From Sesamum alatum (taxonomy: Eukaryota; Streptophyta; Magnoliopsida; Lamiales; Pedaliaceae), in NCBI GenBank assembly GCA_034509735.1, contig JACGWO010000005.1, forward strand, positions 29,666,479 through 29,730,478: a stretch of DNA of 64,000 bases, given 5' to 3'. Shown here piece after piece: positions 47,976-57,397 of the stretch. The notes beneath the pieces are model-generated. The model saw only the letters and a list, made by a program, of their open reading frames with translations, did not search any database and was not told where the DNA came from. The position numbers and the translations under genes are program-made. Within the stretch, counting starts at the first letter, position 1, and the number at the start of each line of letters is the position of its first letter.

Positions 47976-48668
47976 TCAAGTCGAGGTCCCTAAAGCGCCG
48001 GAGAACCCCTCGAAATATGTGAAGGATTTAGGGGTGAATTGGCTAAAGCTCACAGTGGTGCGCGTGATTATCTCTAACAAAAGAGGACGAGGAGGAAGCG
48101 TGAAACCCGAGGCGAAGAAAGAAGAGTAAATTGTGAAGAATCCCGAAGGGGGATGCTTGATCCTATCAACTAGGCTAGGAAGTTGGGTGAACTTGGAAGA
48201 AGGATTGACCTTTCCATCAAGACTGCTAAAGTCCTCAAGACTCATACAACTATGACAATTCTCAACGTCCATGACACGACAACGAGATTTAGATTTTTTT
48301 TTCGGGGGGGGGGGGGGGGCTGCCGACGACTCAATTCCAGATTCATCTAACTTCTCCTCAATAGGAGTATGAGAATTGTCAACCTCTTTGGAACTCGACC
48401 CTATAGAAACTTCTAACGAATCGGGAGGGCACACAGGCAAGTTTCTAATTGCTTCAATCACCTCAAATTGGAAATCTCCATCATCAAGAGAGTCAAAGTA
48501 GTTTTCTCGAGAAGAAAGAGGAAAAAGAGAAACGGGAGACGCGGCGAGAGCGGGAAGGGAGCCGCCTCGGCTAGATTCAGGCCGAGGCGAAATGCCTCGA
48601 CCTGCGATGGCCATGGTGTCGCCAGAATCATCCCTCTGGCGCAACGCCATGGCTTCCCCCCTCCCCAA
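47976..48668 (-). CDS. Antisense ORF of the LTR element, 'putative gypsy-type transposon' domain-like
   Basis: 230 aa on the strand opposite to the element's own primer-site orientation. The N-terminal part is Ser/Asp-rich with EVIEAIRNLPVCPPDSLEV. The middle has a Pro6-Lys3 run encoded by a 16-base homopolymer. The C-terminal part (PPSGFFTIYSSFFASGFTLP, then LLLEII and FTPKSFTYFEGF) resembles the start of the PF04195-like domain found in plant gypsy-type elements. The domain is truncated at its C-terminus. Antisense ORFs of this sort are known in the Tat lineage (Ogre/Grande-type). Whether this one is expressed is unknown. Confidence 0.5.
   Translation of the reverse strand: MGRGEAMALRQRDDSGDTMAIAGRGISPRPESSRGGSLPALAASPVSLFPLSSRENYFDSLDDGDFQFEVIEAIRNLPVCPPDSLEVSIGSSSKEVDNSHTPIEEKLDESGIESSAAPPPPPKKKSKSRCRVMDVENCHSCMSLEDFSSLDGKVNPSSKFTQLPSLVDRIKHPPSGFFTIYSSFFASGFTLPPRPLLLEIITRTTVSFSQFTPKSFTYFEGFSGALGTST
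48304..48319. repeat. Poly(G) tract of about 16 bases
   Basis: A homopolymer inside the antisense ORF of the LTR element, where it encodes consecutive prolines on the minus strand. Its length is unreliable in most sequencing data, so the ORF frame across it is uncertain. Confidence 0.8.
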
Positions 48669-49712
48669 ATTGACCGATAAACATTCTACCAGATTGATGT
48701 CGAATCGTTCCCTAAATCCTACGCGTACTCATAAGTAAAATTCGCAGCAATGGAAAGACGAAAGGAAGAGGAGAAGAACCGGAGCAAACACGCTTAGACA
48801 TTTTTGAGGTATTCTAATTGAAAGTGACGACACATACAAACAAGAACAGAAGGAGGAATCAAAGCGTCATTATGAATTTATAGGAATTTCAACGAGAGTC
48901 CCAACAAGGGAACAAACAGGCCGAGACTGCATAAAAGAAAACCTGTTTATTTGAACTTCCAAACCCTTCCCACACATTTGGAAGTTGGGGGGTTGTTGAT
49001 GGTGACAAGATCAACCAAAGAAGGAAAGTCAAAGTTTTCCATATAGAACAAGGAAGAATGAAGACCGCATAATTCTCAATTGATTATGTAATATCAAATT
49101 ATCTACAGACATTAAATTGTACCCATTAACTAGTGTTTGGTAAGGGGAGAAATTATTTTTACGCATCCTCACATTTATTACTAGTCTAGTATAAATAGTC
49201 CATAACTTCATTGTAAAAATGGACTTTGGGAAGAGCAATAAGACAAAGGCTTGAAGTTTCTGACTTAAGACGTATGAAGCGTGCTCTGATCATACTTCCC
49301 TAATTATTTCCCTATCAATTACAGTAGATCAATAACTACTATTAAAATACACAATTATCCACATATTTGTGCGACTCAAACCAATGATTTTTTAATTATA
49401 GGACCTCGATTTTGTCAATTAAACTAGACCTTTTTAACACCCTATTACTATTAGAGTAGGAGAAGGCTCGTGTATAGCCTCTAATAATAAAAATTAGAGA
49501 GTCGCTTCTCTTAATTCAATGGATAAAGATCCACGAGTGACAAGTGACAACAGAGCAAGTTTGAGGTGAGTTTAATTGAAGACTCGTTCTGCTTAATTTT
49601 TAATTAAACTTAAAATTTATTTCAAATATAGCCCGCAAAATTCAGTCAAAGATTCTCTCTTTTTACAATTAATTAATATGCTTTTTTTTTATAAAATATT
49701 ATTTATAAAATA

Positions 49713-50626
49713 GGGTTAAATACATTTTACACCCCTGAACTTTACACATAGTCTCATTTAGACCCCTAAAGTATGAAATATAACAAAAAGGCCCCTGATA
49801 AAATAATTTGATATTAAAAGGATGAAAATGCCCTTCTCACTTATCTCCTATACATTTCATTTTATTCCCTAAAGATATGTTTTATTACTTTGCCAAAACT
49901 ACTTTTAGAGATTTAAAATTTTACTCAAATTTTATTTAAAAAATAGTATTTAAAATTTATAATTTTTTTATTAATTATGTAATACAAAAAAATATTTATA
50001 ATCGCACTATATGCATATATATTTTACAAAGTAAATTATTTATGTTAAAAAATACATGTAAATATGTGTAAATAAATGATGCATATAATTTTATAAAAAG
50101 GTATGTTATATAACCTATAATTTTTTGTTTAGGTATATGTACGCATAATTAAATGATATCATATCATTACTCAAAAGATTATAGAATATTATAGATTAAT
50201 TATATTATAGATTTGCATATTTATAGTGTTTTATGTTCGATGTAATATTTTTAAATTGTATCAAAAATATTATTTTTTTTTAAAAAAATCAACATATATA
50301 TAACAACACAAGCAAAAATTATGTAAATTTTTAAATATTATGTAAAAGATATAAGGTCTGTAAATTTATAGAGTGTTATACAGATTTTATACTAATTATA
50401 AAAATAATAAATTCTGATAGTATTTATGTTAAATATAATTATAATGATTAAAATTATGTCTTAGGGGAATGATTGAAATAAACATATTTTAGGGTGTAAA
50501 CAATAAGGACAGTTTCGTCATAAAAAAAAATAATCCATGTCATGAGGGATCATTTTGTTACATTTTATAGTTTAGGGGGTAAATACACTTTATGCATAGT
50601 TCAGGGATGCAAAGTGTATTTAACCC
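49713..50626. mobile_element. MULE-type MITE, GGGTTAAATACA variant (914 bp)
   Basis: The ends GGGTTAAATACATTTTACACCC and GTGTATTTAACCC are inverted. The target duplication is TATAAAATA (49704-49712 and 50627-50635). It is the largest member of the family here. The interior is about 80% AT and non-coding. Confidence 0.85.
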
Positions 50627-50635
50627 TATAAAATA

Positions 50636-52218
50636 TTTTATAAGTTATTTTATTACATTAAAGATACAATTTATCCTACAAATATATATATATATATTAA
50701 TATATATAAATTTATTTTAACTTGGTTTAACAAACAAACAAAATTAAAATAAAACAAGTGAAAGTAAAATTAGACAAAACTTTAATAAATAATGATTTTG
50801 ACATTTTAAAAATTAAAGATCAACTTTTTTTTAAAGATTTTAATACTTTAAATTGACATAGCGTAGATACTTTAGAGATTATAATTATATTTAATCCTAA
50901 AGAAATAAAGAAAAAAAAAAGAAAAAGAAAAAGGGAATGGGTCAAAATAAAAGAGATGGCTCCACCGCCCTGAGTATTTATTTGACGCATTGGGAACGGA
51001 AAAGGGCACTCGAAACCTTGACAGTCGGTCGACTCTTTCACCATTTTAGCCCCCCATTTTTAACGTGCTACGTGCCCAATTATTGTGCTGCCCCCCCCCC
51101 CCCCCCCCCCTCCCTCCTTTTTTTTTCAAATAGAAAATTTTAGTAATTTTGACTCCAATTATCACTAGGAGTCCAACGTCAACGGCTCATAGTATACCTT
51201 AAGGGTCCACTTACTTTGAGGTATTAGTCTAAAATAAAAAAATTAAAATAAGATAATATATTATTTATTTTTATGTATGGGGCCCTGTATAATTATAGGG
51301 TCTTTACTAATTACTGTTACACTTGCATAACTTATACCACCAAAGGTGGTGGTATAAGTTATCATGTGATTTGTATAATAATAAATTTAGGTGACAAAAG
51401 TCCATGTTACCCTCAAATAAGACAAGAGGTAGTAAAGTCCATGAAGGGCTAATGAGTAATTTTGCCATCCAATACAAGTAAATACAACAAAGTAAACACT
51501 TCACATATTTTATCAAAATTTAGTACTACATGTAAGTAAACACCTTACCATTATACATGGCTTTTTAATCATTTATTTAGTTCAAGATAATCATATCACT
51601 CGTTTAATTCCAACCTCAAAGTAAACGGAACCTAAGATCATAAAATTTTGTAAGGGTATTTATAGATTACTTATCAATATAGCTTTCATATTGGTAAAAG
51701 AACTCGAGCTCACAATCTAAACCATCGTTATTTATAGAAGTACTTACATTACCAACAAATAATCAAACCCATGATCAAAATTGTATGTCGCTTACATGAT
51801 TAATTATAGATTACTCAGTAACATAGTCTTTGCATTGGTAGAGGGACTCGAACTTACAACTAAAATCATATGTCACTTACGTGAGTACTCAATCCTTTTG
51901 GTACATGAACCGCGGAAAACGACATTTAACTACAAAATTAATTTACTTGCTAAAGTCCTCAAACAAAGGTAATTTTAGGGATTGAAATATTACAAAACTT
52001 GAGAAAAATGTTCAAATGAAAATAATTTCATATTTCCAACGAGTAAAGTGTTCTTGGTCAATTTTTTGGAGTTCTTATTAAAAGTACAACATTTTAAGCA
52101 GACGAAAATGCAATTTTATCCTAATTTTCAATAGACAAAAGTCCCTTATTAATAAAATAGAAAATCAAATCTCAAGCGATTGTACTATAATTGGTAATTG
52201 TAATGTAATACTAATATT
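50636..52218. other. Intergenic, AT-rich, no gene seen
   Basis: No coding sequence is supported. It includes a poly(C) tract of 20 bases at 51091-51110, a short palindrome CCACCAAAGGTGGTGG near 51340, and repeated ACTCGAACTTACAA/ACTCGAGCTCACAA phrases around 51700-51870 that suggest old repeat DNA. Confidence 0.5.
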
Positions 52219-52578
52219 AAGAAATTAAAAAATAACAAAAATAATTATAATATATATTATATAACGTAAATGGTAAAAATCGAACTCTTTGAGTTCGACT
52301 TTTTTTTTTTTTATAAAATTGAGTTCGACTTCAATTTTTTCCTTTTTTTTTTCAATTTTATTATTATTATTATTACTACTACGTATATTATATATAATAT
52401 CATTTATTTATACTGATAATTATTTAAATGTACAACAAAAAAATATATATTAACACAAAAAAAATATAATTACATCAAAAAAAAATTATATTTAAATCAA
52501 AAATAAAATTTTAAAAAATTAATTATAATAATTACAATTCTTAAAAATTAATTTATTGAAAAAAATAAAATAAAATAA

Positions 52579-53742
52579 TTATTGTCTTCTACGACCCCTC
52601 ATCGACACAGCTTGTCTTGAATGTCCCTCCTTTTGTTGGTATTGTTGTCTATCTCGCGTTTGTGTCCAATCCATCTCGTTATGAATACGTGATGTTTGGC
52701 TTCTACCAGGACGAATGATGCCACGCAAAGTAGTGTCATGGACCAACTCAAATTGTGGAACATCCCAATAATCTTCCGCCATCAAAGGATGAAAAGACTT
52801 AGAATATGTTCTCCTATAAGCCATTATATCATAATAGTCTTTCACCATTGATGGGGCACTAATTCTATATGCAGCGCATACCTTTTGAGCATGCGAGCAC
52901 GGGATGCCGAATTGACTCCATTTGCCACATGAACATTCTCGTGTTGCAATTTTGACGACGTGAGTGTTGAATCCATGTCCAGTCTGACATTTTGTTACAA
53001 CGGAGGCAGACTGTTGGTGCTGACTGTATCTCGTCATAGCATGTTCAACACTTTTTTCGAACCAACGTTGGAACAATTTGTTTGCAAAGTCCGTCCATAG
53101 TTGGTTGTTGCTTAACATGACACCATTCTTTGTCATCCTCTCACGAAAATAGTGGACTGAACGAGCAAATGTTATTTCCACTATTGCAGTCACAGGCAAT
53201 CGACGAGCCCCTTTCACAACTCCATTGATGCACTCTGACATGTTGGTTGTGAGAATTCCGCACCGCCATCTGCCATCGTGAGAAGCTGTCCATTTTTCCT
53301 TTTCAATATTCGCTAAGTACACAAACACCTCTAATTTGTTCGCCTTTATCTCGTTCATTATTCGATTGAACTTGCTGATTTGATATTCAGAACCAGCTCT
53401 CCAACAAAGGTCCTTCAGTTCCACATTCTTGTTACGACTGTTGAAATTAGAACATACGTGCCGCAAGCAATATCTGTGCACTCCCTGTGGTGGCACAAAA
53501 TTTGGAATTATTTTTACTGCTTTGATGAGACCGGCATTATGGTCAGAAATAAGACACATCCCAGACCGTCCTCTTATAATATGTTTGCTCAACATTTGAA
53601 AAAACCAATTCCAAGATGCTTCGAATTCTTCATCGACAATAGCAAACACAAAAGGAAGTACCTGTTGATTCCCATCCATGACAGCTGCAATCAACATTTT
53701 GTGCTTGTACTTTGTGTATATATGTTGCCGTTGCTGCAGCAA
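52579..53742 (-). pseudogene. MULE transposase, N-terminally truncated, with SWIM zinc finger
   Basis: 387 aa. YTKYKHKMLIAAVMDGNQQV, FEASWNWFFQML and LISDHNAGLIKAV are the core of the MULE DDE transposase. The SWIM-type zinc finger follows (CSCGKWSQFGIPCSHAQKVC) and a basic tail ends RGRRRQ. Family members begin several hundred residues earlier with a MuDR-type DNA-binding domain. The conserved DGT motif with the first catalytic Asp normally lies just before YGKYK; here CAGCAG-rich sequence and an (AT)n run stand in its place. The transposase is therefore predicted to be inactive by itself. The stop lies just inside the left TIR. Confidence 0.85.
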
Positions 53743-53761
53743 GCAGCAGCATGAGGGTCAC

Positions 53762-53793
<32 letters not shown>

Positions 53794-53936
53794 TTTAAAA
53801 AAAAACCTAAAGTGCTTGTGTCTATATAAGAAGCTTTGCTTGCGAATATTTCTTCAAACTTTTCTGTTTACACTAAACGCTTTTTGAAATCCATCGTACA
53901 TTTTCACTTTACACAAAACGTAAGCTGTTGTAAGAT

Positions 53937-56235
53937 ATGGACAGAAAACAAGTGTATGGTCCATGCGACAGAAAACAAGTGTATGGTCCACAACGACAAC
54001 ACAGGTCTGATGATGTGCTTGACGGCGATTTAGATGAACCCTTAAAGGCACGACGTGCGGATGGTACATTTTGGACACACTTTCAAGAACATGCCCCACA
54101 TCATCGGGTGCTGGCAGTACTACACCAAATGGGGTTTTTTTGGTGTATACCGATGCAGCAGGATTGTGTACGATGCGCATCTCATCATAGCACTAGTTGA
54201 GAGGTGGCGCCTCGAAACACACACATTTCACTTCACCGTAGGGGAAATGACAACGACCCTACAAGACGTCCAAATAATTTGGGGACTCCCAATAGACGGA
54301 CTTGCCGTGACCAGGGTGGATCGGGAGAGATCTTGGACAGAATGGCAAGAATATTGTGCTATTTATTTCGGTTTTCAGCCAGACGATGTGGAACTTAGGG
54401 GTTCGCGTGTGTCCATAAACGCAATTTTGCGTCACATTACACCGATCAGAATTGATGATAACACACCGTTCCTCAATATTGTACAATATGCACGTTGTAT
54501 GGCATTAATTCTTTTTGGTAGGGTGATGTTCCTTGATTCATCCTGGCATCTGGTATTATTACTATATGTCCAGAAATTAGAGGATATCGACGCCGCTCGA
54601 AACTATAGTTGGGGCAGTGCTGTGCTCGCATTCTTGTACCGTGAATTGTGTAATGCCCGCATCAAAGGCAAAGCCCAAATTGGTGGCCCGTTGCAGTTAC
54701 TGCATGTAACATTAAATATTTATATTTCTTATTAACTAACTTATTGCAATATTTTATTTTTGACACAAGCTTATTATTTTACAGATTTGGGCTTGGTCGC
54801 GTATCACACCAATAACACCCGATCTTGGTGATGAACGTGTAACGATGGGGCCAATACAAACTTATAATAATCGGCTCTTTCTAATACCACCGTACGGTGC
54901 AACGTGGAACAAAAAACACAACTTCACCCGCACTGTACGGTGGACTGTCCGGGTATTTAGAGATATGCTAGATAACATGACGGCTGATCAGGTAAACAAG
55001 ACTCATCGTTACATATATTTATTTATGAATATTAATTACCTACTAATTTAACATATTTGCTTTTATTTCAGTTTCTTTGGCAGCCGTACGACATGAACTT
55101 GGAGAACATTCTAGCCTACTCAAATGAGTTCAACCCCCAATTGTGGACATCAATATGTCCTCTAATCTTTTATGCTATTGTGGAGATGCATCATCCTGAA
55201 CGGGTACTTCGCCAATTCGGTATGAGGCAAGACATCCCACAGGGTACAGATAGTCGGGAAATGAGCCTTCATAACATCTCCCGTAGAGCACGTGGGGGCA
55301 CACACTGGGAGACTTATCACGCGTTATACGTTAGTGGATGGGATAGACGACATGAAACGATTGTGCGCCGACCACCCATTTCCAATGGAAGAGATACAGA
55401 AAATGGATATTGGGATTGGTACGGTAGAATAACTCGTTAATTCGTCTCATCATCTACTGATAGACGTGTAGAGAGTGGCTATCAACTTGGACATGCACCG
55501 ACAATACAACATGTGGTATGTTGTGCAATAAAACTTGATTCATGTTACACATATTTTTCTCTTAGATTTAAATTTATTATTTTAAAATTGGTGCAGGAGC
55601 AATATGCAGATGCCCTTCATCTAAGTGTGCAACCTCCACCAACCAATTTCGAAGAGGCTTTGCAAATGCATCAGCGGTTTATTATCGGAATGATTGAACT
55701 TCGTGAAATGCTTTCTCGTTTTCCGAGGGATAATCAGCCCGAAGAACAAGCAACGCCACATGATAATGCTCCGTCTACGTCCCACAGACAAAGGAGAAGC
55801 AGTAACAGAATGTCTACAAGTTCACTTAGATGTGATGATACTATTGGGCCAGATATAGCTGGTCCATCCATAGTGCATACACCTCTAAATGTATATCAAG
55901 ATTGCTACGTGCCTCAACCGCCCCAACAAAGTGATTGGTTTGATTCAGCTCCATACATACCAAGCCAACAACCTTATTATGGACAGGTTGATCTTGACCT
56001 TGGCCTTGGCACGAGTCAAACATATGCACCAGAATATAATATCTCACCAGTTCCATTTTCAGCATTTGGTGCATATCGTGATTATGGAGAGTCTAGGTCT
56101 GCAACATCATCAAGTCGATTGCATATAAATGCAGATAATGTTGAAGATGAACCAATACAAAAGATAGGTGAAGAAATAAGAAGACCTCGGCGCCAACGAC
56201 ACCGACGCACTTGTGGGACAGGTGGTCATTTTTAA
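53937..56235 (+). pseudogene. Plant mobile domain (PMD, aminotransferase-like) gene carried by the MULE
   Basis: It resembles the transposon-borne PMD proteins often annotated as 'serine/threonine phosphatase 7 long form homologue'. The N-terminus (ADGTFWTHFQEH) starts at 53937 and shifts frame at a T7 run (54135-54141). The rest continues in the next frame with ALVERWRLETHTFHF, GEMTTTLQDVQIIWGLPIDG and the WSRITPI, TVRWTVRVFRDML and HPERVLRQFGMRQDIP segments. Introns are inferred at about 54708-54784, 54993-55070 and 55514-55595. A TAA at 55438-55440 interrupts the third exon, and the last exon (55596-56235) encodes a Gln/Ser/Tyr-rich tail. The host relatives MAIN and MAIL1 act in genome stability and TE silencing. 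The function of TE copies is not established. With one frameshift and one stop, this copy looks recently disabled. Confidence 0.8.
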
Positions 56236-56589
56236 GAATTGTAATTATTATAATTATTTTTTTAAAATTTTATTTTTGATTTAAATATAATTTTTTTGAT
56301 GTAATTATATTTTTTTGTGTTAATATATATTTTTTGTTGTACATTTAAATTATTATCAGTATAAATAAATAATATTATATATAATATACATAGTAGTAAT
56401 AATAATAATAATAAAATTAAAAAAAAGGAAAAAATTGAAGTCGAACTCAAGGAGTTCGACTTCACAATTTTATAAAAATAAAAAATAAAAAATTGGTAAA
56501 GTCGAACTCAAAGAGTTTGACTTTTACCATTTACGTTATATAATATATATTATAATTATTTTTGTTATTTTTTAATTTCTTGATATTAA

Positions 56590-57270
56590 AATAATAAATA
56601 AGCCTATATTTGAGGCGGTGTCTTTTTCAGTGCATCGCGACCATATTGGGGAATTAGTATTTTGAGCCTTTTTATTTTTGATCCTATTCATTATGGGATT
56701 ATCGTTTTTAATTCCATGAATTTTAAGAAGTAATAATTTTGGCCCAATAACACGTTCCGTTATACATTTAATTGAAAAGTTCACATGATCGTAAGTGCAT
56801 GAAACCAAAAGTGTTACTTTTTTAAAATTATGGAATCAAGACCGAGAATTTCAAAATCAATGAGACCCAAAGTATAAAAGTTTCAATGGTCACGTGCTAA
56901 GCAGGTGATGTTTTCTGTTAAAATATCTAGTGAAAATGTATTATAATGTTCATTTTAAAAATTACGAGACTAAAAATAAATATTTCATAATCTATCTATA
57001 CTCTATATTATAGGAGAGCATCTCTTTGGTCTCTTTTCAATTTTCGGTCTATTTTTTTTAAATTATTTAATTTTATTTAACTTCCCACCCCTCTTATTTT
57101 TTTTTATAATTATTTCCTTTTTTTTATGTTCATTAATCCTTTTTATCATAATATTGATATAAATTTAATATTAATTTATTATTGTACGTACTTTATCAAA
57201 TAATAAAATTTTATAAATATTTTATTTTATAAAATAGAACTAAAATTATATAGACATAGAGGAACCAAAA
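56590..57270. repeat. Broken MITE of the GGACCAAAAGTG family and AT-rich DNA
   Basis: Phrases such as AAGTGCATGAAACCAAAAGTG and CACGTGCTAAGCAGGTGATG match the MITE at 29767-30224 in the same order but are strongly diverged. The copy is interrupted at about 57003 by TCTATACTCTATATTATAGG, which looks like the 5' end of another Helitron whose 3' end I could not find. A last AGGAACCAAAAGTGG near 57260 may be its far arm. Confidence 0.5.
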
Positions 57271-57355
57271 GTGGTATAACCGTAGAAGACAACCCACTCT
57301 CTTTGATCGCTTTAAATAAGCAAATTAGTCCTTATCGCAAGAAAAGGCGAACGGA

Positions 57356-57374
57356 TACACACACACACACACAC
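57356..57374. repeat. (AC)n microsatellite in the ALDH10 leader
   Basis: About nine AC units, ending about 24 bases before the start codon at 57398. It is probably within the 5' untranslated leader. Confidence 0.85.
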
Positions 57375-57397
57375 ATCACTCAGTGAGTGGGTTAATG

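Larger units (their letters stand above)
47200..49317 (+). mobile_element. Short non-autonomous LTR retrotransposon, Tat-like (2.1 kb)
   Basis: Two direct LTRs, 47200-47505 and 48994-49317, both begin TGTTGATGGTGACAAGATC and end with a TCA. Directly after the left LTR lies TTTGGCGTCGTATGTGGG, a primer-binding site of the type used by plant Ty3/Gypsy elements. A polypurine tract GAAGTTGGGGGG precedes the right LTR. The internal 1.5 kb has no gag-pol on the plus strand but carries a minus-strand ORF (47976-48668). The LTRs differ by substitutions and one about 18-base indel, so the insertion is not recent. No clear 5-bp target duplication was found. Confidence 0.8.
52219..56581. mobile_element. 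Mutator-like transposon (MULE) with long TIRs, transposase and PMD gene
   Basis: The terminal inverted repeats are about 325-350 bp, at 52219-52544 and 56233-56581. They are almost exact inverses over AAGAAATTAAAAAATAAC, ATGGTAAAAATCGAACTC and the (ATT)n/(AAT)n stretch, and they end beside the stop codons of both genes. The minus-strand gene is a MULE transposase (52579-53742). The plus-strand gene is a plant mobile domain protein (53937-56235). The two are divergent from a roughly 200-bp centre containing an (AT)n run. No clean 9-bp target duplication could be fixed; ATATTA occurs at both edges. Confidence 0.85.

Noticed and set aside
47860..48129. Plus-strand 89-aa ORF inside the LTR element
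   Set aside because: It overlaps the better supported antisense ORF, shows no gag or pol motif and has charged low-complexity composition.
57003..57300. Helitron starting TCTATACTCTATATTATAGG
   Set aside because: The 5' end looks right but no CTAG/CTRR end with hairpin and 3' T could be located before the ALDH10 gene.
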